64,000 bases of DNA, taken from positions 1 through 64,000 of the forward strand of contig JAUPFM010000067.1 of the NCBI GenBank assembly GCA_033026295.1. The letters run 5' to 3'. The notes beneath the pieces were generated by a model. That model made no database searches, was not told the DNA's origin, and saw only the letters and a list, made by a program, of their open reading frames with translations. Each line of letters starts with the position of its first letter. Position 1 is the first letter of the stretch. Shown here piece by piece: positions 53,260 to 63,694 of this stretch. Source of the DNA: Channa striata. Taxonomy: Eukaryota; Chordata; Actinopteri; Anabantiformes; Channidae. Made by a program: the position numbers and the translations under genes.

Positions 53260-56200
53260 GCCTTTTCTCAGCGAGAAATGCTGTTTTGAAGCAGAGCTTG
53301 TATTGAACAATTTCTGCACCAAAGTCAAATAAAACTGTGTCTGCCTTCTTATTTAGCCTAAATCCAGTCAGCAGAACATAAAAACAAGCTTGTGGGATGT
53401 TTCCTTAAAAGACAGTAAATGCATGTAATTCAAGCATCCTTTTATGCTCATAATCGCCTTTTCTCAGCGAGAAAATGCTGTTTTGAATCAGAGCTTTATT
53501 GGAACAATTTCTGCACCAAACTCAAATAAAACTGTGTCTGCCTTCTTATTTAGCCTAAATCCACTCAGGAGAGACTGAAAATAAGCTTGTGGGATGTTTC
53601 CTTAAAAGACAGTAAATGCATGTAATTCAAGCATCCTTTTATGCTCAATCGCCTTTTCTCAGCGAGAAATGCTGTTTTGAAGCAGAGCTTGTATTGAACA
53701 ATTTCTGCACCAAAGTCAAATAAAACTGTGTCTGCCTTCTTATTTAGCCTAAATCCAGTCAGCAGAACATAAAAACAAGCTTGTGGGATGTTTCCTTAAA
53801 AGACAGTAAATGCATGTAATTCAAGCATCCTTTTATGCTCTTGCAATCGCCTTTTCTCAGCGAGAAAATGCTGTTTTGAATCAGAGCTTGATTGGAACAA
53901 TTTCTGCACCAAACTCAAATAAAACTGTGTCTGCCTTCTTATTTAGCCTAAATCCACTCAGGAGAGACTGAAAATAAGCTTGTGGGATGTTTCCTTAAAA
54001 GACAGTAAATGCATGTAATTCAAGCATCCTTTTATGCTCATAATCGCCTTTTCTCAGCGAGAAATGCTGTTTTGAAGCAGAGCTTGTATTGAACAATTTC
54101 TGCACCAAAGTCAAATAAAACTGTGTCTGCCTTCTTATTTAGCCTAAATCCAGTCAGCAGAACATAAAAACAAGCTTCTGGGATGTTTCCTTAAAATTCA
54201 GTAAATATATGTAATTCAAGCATCCTTTTATGCTCGTAATCGCCTTTTCTCAGCGAGAAATGCTGTTTTGAAGCCTAGCTTGTATTGAACAATTTCTGCA
54301 CCAAACTCAAATAAAACTGTGTCTGCCTTCTTATTTAGCCTAAATCCACTCAGGAGAGACTGAAAATAAGCTTGTGGGATGTTTCCTTAAAAGACAGTAA
54401 ATGCATGTAAATCAAGCATCCTTTTATGCTCGCAATCGCCTTTTCTCAGCGAGAAATGCTGTTTTGAAGCAAAAGCTTGTATTGAACAATTTCTGCACCA
54501 AAGTCAAATAAAACTGTGTCTGCCTTCTTATTTAGCCTAAATCCAGTCAGCAGAACATAAAAACAAGCTTGTGGGATGTTTCCTTAAAAGACAGTAAATG
54601 CATGTAAATCAAGCATCCTTTTATGCTCTTAATCGCCTTTTCTCAGCGAGAAATGCTGTTTTGAAGCAAAAGCTTGTATTGAACAATTTCTGCACCAAAG
54701 TCAAATAAAACTGTGTCTGCCTTCTTATTTAGCCTAAATCCACTCAGGAGAGACTGAAAATAAGCTTGTGGGATGTTTCCTTAAAAGACAGTAAATGCAT
54801 GTAATTCAAGCATCCTTTTATGCTCGTAATCGCCTTTTCTCAGCGAGAAAATGATGTTTTGAAGCAGAGCTTGTATTGAACAATTTCTGCACCAAACTCA
54901 AATAAAACTGTGTCTGCCTTCTTATTTAGCCTAAATCCACTCAGGAGAGACTGAAAATAAGCTTGTGGGATGTTTCCTTAAAAGACAGTAAATGCATGTA
55001 ATTCAAGCATCTTTTTATGCTCGCAATCGCCTTTTCTCAGCGAGAAATGCTGTTTTGAAGCAGAGCTTGTATTGAACAATTTCTGCACCAAAGTCAAATA
55101 AAACTGTGTCTGCCTTCTTATTTAGCCTAAATCCACTCAGGAGAGACTGAAAATAAGCTTGTGGGATGTTTCCTTAAAAGACAGTAAATGCATGTAATTC
55201 AAGCATCCTTTTATGCTCATAATCGCCTTTTCTCAGCGAGAAATGCTGTTTTGAAGCAGAGCTTGTATTGAACAATTTCTGCACCAAACTCAAATAAAAC
55301 TGTGTCTGCCTTCTTATTTAGCCTAAATCCAGTCAGCAGAACATAAAAATATGCTTGTGGGATGTTTCCTTAAAAGACAGTAAATGCATGTAAATCAAGC
55401 ATCTTTTTATGCTCGCAATCGCCTTTTCTCAGCGAGAAATGCTGTTTTGAATCAGAGCTTGATTGGAACAATTTCTGCACCAAACTCAAATAAAACTGTG
55501 TCTGCCTTCTTATTTAGCCTAAATCCACTCAGGAGAGACTGAAAATAAGCTTGTGGGATGTTTCCTTAAAAGACAGTAAATGCATGTAATTCAAGCATCC
55601 TTTTATGCTCGTAATCGCCTTTTCTCAGCGAGAAATGCTGTTTTGAAGCAGAGCTTGTATTGAACAATTTCTGCACCAAAGTCAAATAAAACTGTGTCTG
55701 CCTTCTTATTTAGCCTAAATCCAGTCAGCAGAACATAAAAATATGCTTGTGGGATGTTTCCTTAAAAGACAGTAAATGCATGTAAATCAAGCATCTTTTT
55801 ATGCTCGCAATCGCCTTTTCTCAGCGAGAAATGCTGTTTTGAAGCAAAAGCTTGTATTGAACAATTTCTGCACCAAAGTCAAATAAAACTGTGTCTGCCT
55901 TCTTATTTAGCCTAAATCCAGTCAGCAGAACATAAAAATATGCTTGTGGGATGTTTCCTTAAAAGACAGTAAATGCATGTAATTCAAGCATCCTTTTATG
56001 CTGCAATCGCCTTTTCTCAGCGAGAAAATGCTGTTTTGAATCAGAGCTTGATTGGAACAATTTCTGCACCAAACTCAAATAAAACTGTGTCTGCCTTCTT
56101 ATTTAGCCTAAATCCACTCAGGAGAGACTGAAAATAAGCTTGTGGGATGTTTCCTTAAAAGACAGTAAATGCATGTAATTCAAGCATCCTTTTATGCTCG

Positions 56201-57968
56201 TAATCGCCTTTTCTCAGCGAGAAATGCTGTTTTGAAGCAGAGCTTGTATTGAACAATTTCTGCACCAAAGTCAAATAAAACTGTGTCTGCCTTCTTATTT
56301 AGCCTAAATCCAGTCAGCAGAACATAAAAACAAGCTTGTGGGATGTTTCCTTAAAAGACAGTAAATGCATGTAAATCAAGCATCTTTTATGCTCATTAAT
56401 CGCCTTTTCTCAGCGAGAAATGCTGTTTTGAAGCAAAAGCTTGTATTGAACAATTTCTGCACCAAAGTCAAATAAAACTGTGTCTGCCTTCTTATTTAGC
56501 CTAAATCCACTCAGGAGAGACTGAAAATAAGCTTGTGGGATGTTTCCTTAAAAGACAGTAAATGCATGTAATTCAAGCATCCTTTTATGCTCTTAATCGC
56601 CTTTTCTCAGCGAGAAAATGATGTTTTGAAGCAGAGCTTGTATTGAACAATTTCTGCACCAAAGTCAAATAAAACTGTGTCTGCCTTCTTATTTAGCCTA
56701 AATCCACTCAGGAGAGACTGAAAATAAGCTTGTGGGATGTTTCCTTAAAAGACAGTAAATGCATGTAATTCAAGCATCCTTTTATGCTCATAATCGCCTT
56801 TTCTCAGCGAGAAATGCTGTTTTGAAGCAGAGCTTGTATTGAACAATTTCTGCACCAAACTCAAATAAAACTGTGTCTGCCTTCTTATTTAGCCTAAATC
56901 CAGTCAGCAGAACATAAAAATATGCTTGTGGGATGTTTCCTTAAAAGACAGTAAATGCATGTAAATCAAGCATCTTTTATGCTCGTAATCGCCTTTTCTC
57001 AGCGAGAAATGCTGTTTTGAATCAGAGCTTGATTGGAACAATTTCTGCACCAAACTCAAATAAAACTGTGTCTGCCTTCTTATTTAGCCTAAATCCACTC
57101 AGGAGAGACTGAAAATAAGCTTGTGGGATGTTTCCTTAAAAGACAGTAAATGCATGTAATTCAAGCATCCTTTTATGCTTAATCGCCTTTTCTCAGCGAG
57201 AAATGCTGTTTTGAAGCAGAGCTTGTATTGAACAATTTCTGCACCAAAGTCAAATAAAACTGTGTCTGCCTTCTTATTTAGCCTAAATCCACTCAGGAGA
57301 GACTGAAAATAAGCTTGTGGGATGTTTCCTTAAAAGACAGTAAATGCATGTAATTCAAGCATCCTTTTATGCTCATAATCGCCTTTTCTCAGCGAGAAAA
57401 TGATGTTTTGAAGCAGAGCTTGTATTGAACAATTTCTGCACCAAACTCAAATAAAACTGTGTCTGCCTTCTTATTTAGCCTAAATCCACTCAGGAGAGAC
57501 TGAAAATAAGCTTGTGGGATGTTTCCTTAAAAGACAGTAAATGCATGTAATTCAAGCATCTTTTTATGCTCATAATCGCCTTTTCTCAGCGAGAAATGCT
57601 GTTTTGAAGCAGAGCTTGTATTGAACAATTTCTGCACCAAACTCAAATAAAACTGTGTCTGCCTTCTTATTTAGCCTAAATCCAGTCAGCAGAACATAAA
57701 AATATGCTTGTGGGATGTTTCCTTAAAAGACAGTAAATGCATGTAAATCAAGCATCTTTTATGCTCGCAATCGCCTTTTCTCAGCGAGAAATGCTGTTTT
57801 GAATCAGAGCTTGATTGGAACAATTTCTGCACCAAACTCAAATAAAACTGTGTCTGCCTTCTTATTTAGCCTAAATCCACTCAGGAGAGACTGAAAATAA
57901 GCTTGTGGGATGTTTCCTTAAAAGACAGTAAATGCATGTAATTCAAGCATCCTTTTATGCTCGCAATC
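53260..57968 (+). repeat. 24-mer HOR, copy 1 (4,709 bp)
   Basis: The order is B, F, B, F, B(aagcttctgg), D, C, C, Batg, B, B(tatgcttg), F, B(tatgcttg), C(tatgcttg), F, B, C, Batg, B(tatgcttg), F, B, Batg, B(tatgcttg), F. The private marker GAGCTTTATTGG is in the second unit (53,491), where other F monomers read GAGCTTGATTGG. The unit contains a shorter internal motif, B(tatgcttg)-F-B, three times, so it probably arose from smaller HORs. Confidence 0.85.
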
Positions 57969-60900
57969 GCCTTTTCTCAGCGAGAAATGCTGTTTTGAAG
58001 CAGAGCTTGTATTGAACAATTTCTGCACCAAAGTCAAATAAAACTGTGTCTGCCTTCTTATTTAGCCTAAATCCAGTCAGCAGAACATAAAAACAAGCTT
58101 GTGGGATGTTTCCTTAAAAGACAGTAAATGCATGTAATTCAAGCATCCTTTTATGCTCGCAATCGCCTTTTCTCAGCGAGAAAATGCTGTTTTGAATCAG
58201 AGCTTTATTGGAACAATTTCTGCACCAAACTCAAATAAAACTGTGTCTGCCTTCTTATTTAGCCTAAATCCACTCAGGAGAGACTGAAAATAAGCTTGTG
58301 GGATGTTTCCTTAAAAGACAGTAAATGCATGTAATTCAAGCATCCTTTTATGCTCGCAATCGCCTTTTCTCAGCGAGAAATGCTGTTTTGAAGCAGAGCT
58401 TGTATTGAACAATTTCTGCACCAAAGTCAAATAAAACTGTGTCTGCCTTCTTATTTAGCCTAAATCCAGTCAGCAGAACATAAAAACAAGCTTGTGGGAT
58501 GTTTCCTTAAAAGACAGTAAATGCATGTAATTCAAGCATCCTTTTATGCTCATAATCGCCTTTTCTCAGCGAGAAAATGCTGTTTTGAATCAGAGCTTGA
58601 TTGGAACAATTTCTGCACCAAACTCAAATAAAACTGTGTCTGCCTTCTTATTTAGCCTAAATCCACTCAGGAGAGACTGAAAATAAGCTTGTGGGATGTT
58701 TCCTTAAAAGACAGTAAATGCATGTAATTCAAGCATCCTTTTATGCTCGCAATCGCCTTTTCTCAGCGAGAAATGCTGTTTTGAAGCAGAGCTTGTATTG
58801 AACAATTTCTGCACCAAAGTCAAATAAAACTGTGTCTGCCTTCTTATTTAGCCTAAATCCAGTCAGCAGAACATAAAAACAAGCTTCTGGGATGTTTCCT
58901 TAAAATTCAGTAAATATATGTAATTCAAGCATCCTTTTATGCTCGCAATCGCCTTTTCTCAGCGAGAAATGCTGTTTTGAAGCCTAGCTTGTATTGAACA
59001 ATTTCTGCACCAAACTCAAATAAAACTGTGTCTGCCTTCTTATTTAGCCTAAATCCACTCAGGAGAGACTGAAAATAAGCTTGTGGGATGTTTCCTTAAA
59101 AGACAGTAAATGCATGTAAATCAAGCATCCTTTTATGCTCATAATCGCCTTTTCTCAGCGAGAAATGCTGTTTTGAAGCAAAAGCTTGTATTGAACAATT
59201 TCTGCACCAAAGTCAAATAAAACTGTGTCTGCCTTCTTATTTAGCCTAAATCCAGTCAGCAGAACATAAAAACAAGCTTGTGGGATGTTTCCTTAAAAGA
59301 CAGTAAATGCATGTAAATCAAGCATCCTTTTATGCTCGCAATCGCCTTTTCTCAGCGAGAAATGCTGTTTTGAAGCAAAAGCTTGTATTGAACAATTTCT
59401 GCACCAAAGTCAAATAAAACTGTGTCTGCCTTCTTATTTAGCCTAAATCCACTCAGGAGAGACTGAAAATAAGCTTGTGGGATGTTTCCTTAAAAGACAG
59501 TAAATGCATGTAATTCAAGCATCCTTTTATGCTCGCAATCGCCTTTTCTCAGCGAGAAAATGATGTTTTGAAGCAGAGCTTGTATTGAACAATTTCTGCA
59601 CCAAACTCAAATAAAACTGTGTCTGCCTTCTTATTTAGCCTAAATCCACTCAGGAGAGACTGAAAATAAGCTTGTGGGATGTTTCCTTAAAAGACAGTAA
59701 ATGCATGTAATTCAAGCATCTTTTTATGCTCTTAATCGCCTTTTCTCAGCGAGAAATGCTGTTTTGAAGCAGAGCTTGTATTGAACAATTTCTGCACCAA
59801 AGTCAAATAAAACTGTGTCTGCCTTCTTATTTAGCCTAAATCCACTCAGGAGAGACTGAAAATAAGCTTTGGGATGTTTCCTTAAAAGACAGTAAATGCA
59901 TGTAATTCAAGCATCCTTTTATGCTCATAATCGCCTTTTCTCAGCGAGAAATGCTGTTTTGAAGCAGAGCTTGTATTGAACAATTTCTGCACCAAACTCA
60001 AATAAAACTGTGTCTGCCTTCTTATTTAGCCTAAATCCAGTCAGCAGAACATAAAAATATGCTTGTGGGATGTTTCCTTAAAAGACAGTAAATGCATGTA
60101 AATCAAGCATCTTTTATGCTCGCAATCGCCTTTTCTCAGCGAGAAATGCTGTTTTGAATCAGAGCTTGATTGGAACAATTTCTGCACCAAACTCAAATAA
60201 AACTGTGTCTGCCTTCTTATTTAGCCTAAATCCACTCAGGAGAGACTGAAAATAAGCTTGTGGGATGTTTCCTTAAAAGACAGTAAATGCATGTAATTCA
60301 AGCATCCTTTTATGCTCATAATCGCCTTTTCTCAGCGAGAAATGCTGTTTTGAAGCAGAGCTTGTATTGAACAATTTCTGCACCAAAGTCAAATAAAACT
60401 GTGTCTGCCTTCTTATTTAGCCTAAATCCAGTCAGCAGAACATAAAAATATGCTTGTGGGATGTTTCCTTAAAAGACAGTAAATGCATGTAAATCAAGCA
60501 TCTTTTTATGCTCGCAATCGCCTTTTCTCAGCGAGAAATGCTGTTTTGAAGCAAAAGCTTGTATTGAACAATTTCTGCACCAAAGTCAAATAAAACTGTG
60601 TCTGCCTTCTTATTTAGCCTAAATCCAGTCAGCAGAACATAAAAATATGCTTGTGGGATGTTTCCTTAAAAGACAGTAAATGCATGTAATTCAAGCATCC
60701 TTTTATGCTCGCAATCGCCTTTTCTCAGCGAGAAAATGCTGTTTTGAATCAGAGCTTGATTGGAACAATTTCTGCACCAAACTCAAATAAAACTGTGTCT
60801 GCCTTCTTATTTAGCCTAAATCCACTCAGGAGAGACTGAAAATAAGCTTGTGGGATGTTTCCTTAAAAGACAGTAAATGCATGTAATTCAAGCATCCTTT

Positions 60901-62683
60901 TATGCTCACTTAATCGCCTTTTCTCAGCGAGAAATGCTGTTTTGAAGCAGAGCTTGTATTGAACAATTTCTGCACCAAAGTCAAATAAAACTGTGTCTGC
61001 CTTCTTATTTAGCCTAAATCCAGTCAGCAGAACATAAAAACAAGCTTGTGGGATGTTTCCTTAAAAGACAGTAAATGCATGTAAATCAAGCATCTTTTTA
61101 TGCTATAATCGCCTTTTCTCAGCGAGAAATGCTGTTTTGAAGCAAAAGCTTGTATTGAACAATTTCTGCACCAAAGTCAAATAAAACTGTGTCTGCCTTC
61201 TTATTTAGCCTAAATCCACTCAGGAGAGACTGAAAATAAGCTTGTGGGATGTTTCCTTAAAAGACAGTAAATGCATGTAATTCAAGCATCCTTTTATGCT
61301 CACTTAATCGCCTTTTCTCAGCGAGAAAATGATGTTTTGAAGCAGAGCTTGTATTGAACAATTTCTGCACCAAAGTCAAATAAAACTGTGTCTGCCTTCT
61401 TATTTAGCCTAAATCCACTCAGGAGAGACTGAAAATAAGCTTGTGGGATGTTTCCTTAAAAGACAGTAAATGCATGTAATTCAAGCATCCTTTTATGCTC
61501 ATAATCGCCTTTTCTCAGCGAGAAATGCTGTTTTGAAGCAGAGCTTGTATTGAACAATTTCTGCACCAAACTCAAATAAAACTGTGTCTGCCTTCTTATT
61601 TAGCCTAAATCCAGTCAGCAGAACATAAAAATATGCTTGTGGGATGTTTCCTTAAAAGACAGTAAATGCATGTAAATCAAGCATCTTTTTATGCTCGCAA
61701 TCGCCTTTTCTCAGCGAGAAATGCTGTTTTGAATCAGAGCTTGATTGGAACAATTTCTGCACCAAACTCAAATAAAACTGTGTCTGCCTTCTTATTTAGC
61801 CTAAATCCACTCAGGAGAGACTGAAAATAAGCTTGTGGGATGTTTCCTTAAAAGACAGTAAATGCATGTAATTCAAGCATCCTTTTATGCTCGCAATCGC
61901 CTTTTCTCAGCGAGAAATGCTGTTTTGAAGCAGAGCTTGTATTGAACAATTTCTGCACCAAAGTCAAATAAAACTGTGTCTGCCTTCTTATTTAGCCTAA
62001 ATCCACTCAGGAGAGACTGAAAATAAGCTTGTGGGATGTTTCCTTAAAAGACAGTAAATGCATGTAATTCAAGCATCCTTTTATGCTCATAATCGCCTTT
62101 TCTCAGCGAGAAAATGATGTTTTGAAGCAGAGCTTGTATTGAACAATTTCTGCACCAAACTCAAATAAAACTGTGTCTGCCTTCTTATTTAGCCTAAATC
62201 CACTCAGGAGAGACTGAAAATAAGCTTGTGGGATGTTTCCTTAAAAGACAGTAAATGCATGTAATTCAAGCATCTTTTATGCTCATAATCGCCTTTTCTC
62301 AGCGAGAAATGCTGTTTTGAAGCAGAGCTTGTATTGAACAATTTCTGCACCAAACTCAAATAAAACTGTGTCTGCCTTCTTATTTAGCCTAAATCCAGTC
62401 AGCAGAACATAAAAATATGCTTGTGGGATGTTTCCTTAAAAGACAGTAAATGCATGTAAATCAAGCATCTTTTTATGCTACTTAATCGCCTTTTCTCAGC
62501 GAGAAATGCTGTTTTGAATCAGAGCTTGATTGGAACAATTTCTGCACCAAACTCAAATAAAACTGTGTCTGCCTTCTTATTTAGCCTAAATCCACTCAGG
62601 AGAGACTGAAAATAAGCTTGTGGGATGTTTCCTTAAAAGACAGTAAATGCATGTAATTCAAGCATCCTTTTATGCTCATAATC
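57969..62683 (+). repeat. 24-mer HOR, copy 2 (4,715 bp)
   Basis: All 24 monomer types repeat copy 1 in the same order, including GAGCTTTATTGG (58,200, 4,709 bp from its partner). By eye the only body difference I noticed besides T-run length is AAGCTTTGGG for AAGCTTGTGGG (about 59,868). By contrast, 18 of 24 junctions differ between the two copies. Confidence 0.85.
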
Positions 62684-63224
62684 GCCTTTTCTCAGCGAGA
62701 AATGCTGTTTTGAAGCAGAGCTTGTATTGAACAATTTCTGCACCAAAGTCAAATAAAACTGTGTCTGCCTTCTTATTTAGCCTAAATCCAGTCAGCAGAA
62801 CATAAAAACAAGCTTGTGGGATGTTTACTTAAAAGACAGTAAATGCATGTAATTCAAGCATCCTTTTATGCTCGCAATCTCCTTTTCTCAGCGAGAAAAT
62901 GCTGTTTTGAAACCAAGCTTGTATTGAACAATTTCTGCACCAAAGTCAAATAAAACTGTGTCTGCCTTCTTATTTAGCCTAAATCCAGTCAGCAGAACAT
63001 AAAAATAAGCTTGTGGGATGTTTCCTTAAAAGACAGTAAATGCATGTAATTCAAGCATCCTTTTATGCTGAATCGCCTTTTCTCAGCGAGAAAATGCTGT
63101 TTTGAAGCCAAGCTTGTATTGAACAATTTCTGCACCAAATTCAAATAAAACTGTGTCTGCCTTCTTATTTACCCTAAATCCAGTCAGCAGAACATAAAAA
63201 TAAGTTTGTGGGATGTTTCCTTAA
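62684..63224 (+). repeat. Terminal monomers, left-domain-like, ending in a partial copy
   Basis: The unit at 62,684 starts like the first monomer of the 24-mer but has TTTACTTAAAAG. The unit at 62,880 opens TCCTTTTCTC with GAAACCAAGC, as at about 12,000. The final unit, 63,075-63,224, has CAAATTC and ataagtttg as in the units at 196 and about 8,040. It is cut after TTTCCTTAA, about 150 bp into the monomer. It also carries TTTACCCTAAATC for TTTAGCCTAAATC. Confidence 0.8.
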
Positions 63225-63438
63225 CCCTCGTGCTACCCTGTTCTCACACGGGGAATGCTGGGAGAAAGAGAAAGAGCGGGAGGGGGTGTTTTTAAATCGC
63301 TACCCGCCTTTAGCTCTAGGCCCAGAGAGCGAGAGGGGGAAGGGAGCCGTATTCAACACGGGGAGTTGGCCCAAAAGTCGTTTTTGGGGCTGTTCGCGCA
63401 CCCTCTACCTCGCGCGTCCACCGGGGCTGTTTCCCCCA
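63225..63438. other. Unique GC-rich flank next to the array
   Basis: Composition changes at once from AT-rich satellite to GC-rich, non-repetitive sequence containing purine-rich runs such as GAGAAAGAGAAAGAGCGGGA. CACGGGGA occurs at 63,247 and 63,357, each followed by a T-run, hinting at a weak duplication of about 110 bp, but similarity is low. I see no convincing gene, tRNA or recognisable transposon end. Confidence 0.6.
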
Positions 63439-63448
63439 GCGCATGCGC
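63439..63448. promoter_or_regulatory. NRF1-like palindrome GCGCATGCGC, site 1
   Basis: GCGCATGCGC is the core of the vertebrate NRF1 consensus YGCGCAYGCGCR. Here the 5' neighbour is A, so one outer position deviates, and the 3' neighbour is G as preferred. It sits at the upstream edge of a pyrimidine tract. Binding is inference. Confidence 0.45.
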
Positions 63449-63455
63449 GTCCTCT

Positions 63456-63485
63456 CTCTCTTTCTTTCATCTCTCTTTCTTTCAT
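63456..63485. repeat. Two tandem copies of a 15-bp pyrimidine unit
   Basis: CTCTCTTTCTTTCAT occurs at 63,456-63,470 and again, identically, at 63,471-63,485. It is a small minisatellite inside the polypyrimidine tract. Confidence 0.8.
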
Positions 63486-63574
63486 CTCTCCTCCCCCATA
63501 TCACCCCATCTGTCCTCCCCCCATCTTTCCTCCTCCCCATCTCTTCTCACCCCCTCGACCCACCCCCCGGCCCC

Positions 63575-63584
63575 GCGCATGCGC
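63575..63584. promoter_or_regulatory. NRF1-like palindrome GCGCATGCGC, site 2
   Basis: This is a second identical 10-bp palindrome, 136 bp downstream of the first. Its 5' neighbour is C as the consensus prefers; its 3' neighbour is C, which deviates. Two copies so close make chance less likely, although GC-rich sequence raises the background. Confidence 0.45.
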
Positions 63585-63601
63585 CAGACTCTCATCTCTC
63601 A

Positions 63602-63603
<2 letters not shown>

Positions 63604-63633
<30 letters not shown>
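63604..63633. repeat. (CT)n microsatellite
   Basis: An uninterrupted run of about 14-15 CT dinucleotides, followed after a short TCCTTCTTC interruption by a second CT run (about 63,641-63,652). Confidence 0.95.
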
Positions 63634-63635
<2 letters not shown>

Positions 63636-63694
63636 TCTTCCTCTCTCTCTCTTTTTCTCTCTCCCCCCCTCCCTCCCTACTCTCAATCCCTCCC

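Larger units (their letters stand above)
1..63224 (+). repeat. Satellite DNA array, about 320 head-to-tail monomers of ~196 bp
   Basis: The same AT-rich monomer starts at 1, 196, 393, 589, 786, 982 and so on at 194-198 bp spacing without inversion until about 63,224. Each unit opens with GCCTTTTCTCAGCGAG, carries CAAATAAAACTGTGTCTGCC near its centre, one or two AAGCTT (HindIII) sites and ATGCATGTAA near its end. Nearly all monomers fall into a few recurring types (A-F with N, M or S second halves), and most differences within a type are one or two bases. Such uniformity with higher-order structure is typical of centromeric, pericentromeric or heterochromatic satellites homogenised by unequal exchange; a chromosomal location is inference only. 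I saw no match to the CENP-B box pattern. The array runs off the left edge of the window. Confidence 0.99.
63449..63694. repeat. Polypyrimidine low-complexity tract
   Basis: About 245 bases are very largely C and T on the + strand, with blocks of CCTCCCC, TCTTTC and (CT)n, broken by the second GCGCATGCGC. Such homopurine-homopyrimidine tracts can form triplex (H-DNA) structures and often flank CpG islands or rDNA spacers in vertebrates. It also produces spurious Ser/Pro/Leu-rich and Arg/Glu-rich open frames. Confidence 0.8.

Noticed and set aside
1..63224. CRISPR-like array (conserved repeat with short variable part)
   Set aside because: The conserved part is ~190 bp and the variable part only 0-9 bases with few recurring alleles, so there are no spacers. 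The scale and composition are those of a eukaryotic satellite.
1..63224. CENP-B box in the monomer
   Set aside because: I looked for TTCG followed by CGGG at the required spacing in the consensus and type variants and found none. Centromere function therefore has no motif support here.
1..63224. Transposon or retroelement as source of the array
   Set aside because: No terminal inverted repeats with target-site duplications, transposase or reverse transcriptase coding, poly(A) tail or long terminal repeat was found. The hairpins at the joint are suggestive but too short to call an element.
1..63224. Junction variation explained by CpG decay (CGC to CGT or CAT)
   Set aside because: Deamination could explain CGT and perhaps CAT, but not CTT, CACTT, ACTT, single-base or empty joints, or the 9-base insertion. 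The other CpGs in the monomer (CAGCGAG, AATCGCC) remain conserved.
63166..63230. Telomere-like CCCTAAA and TTAACCCT at the array end
   Set aside because: Each is a single hexamer-length match. The first is one base change from the usual TAGCCTAAA of the monomer and the second is created by the boundary. There is no tandem telomeric repeat.
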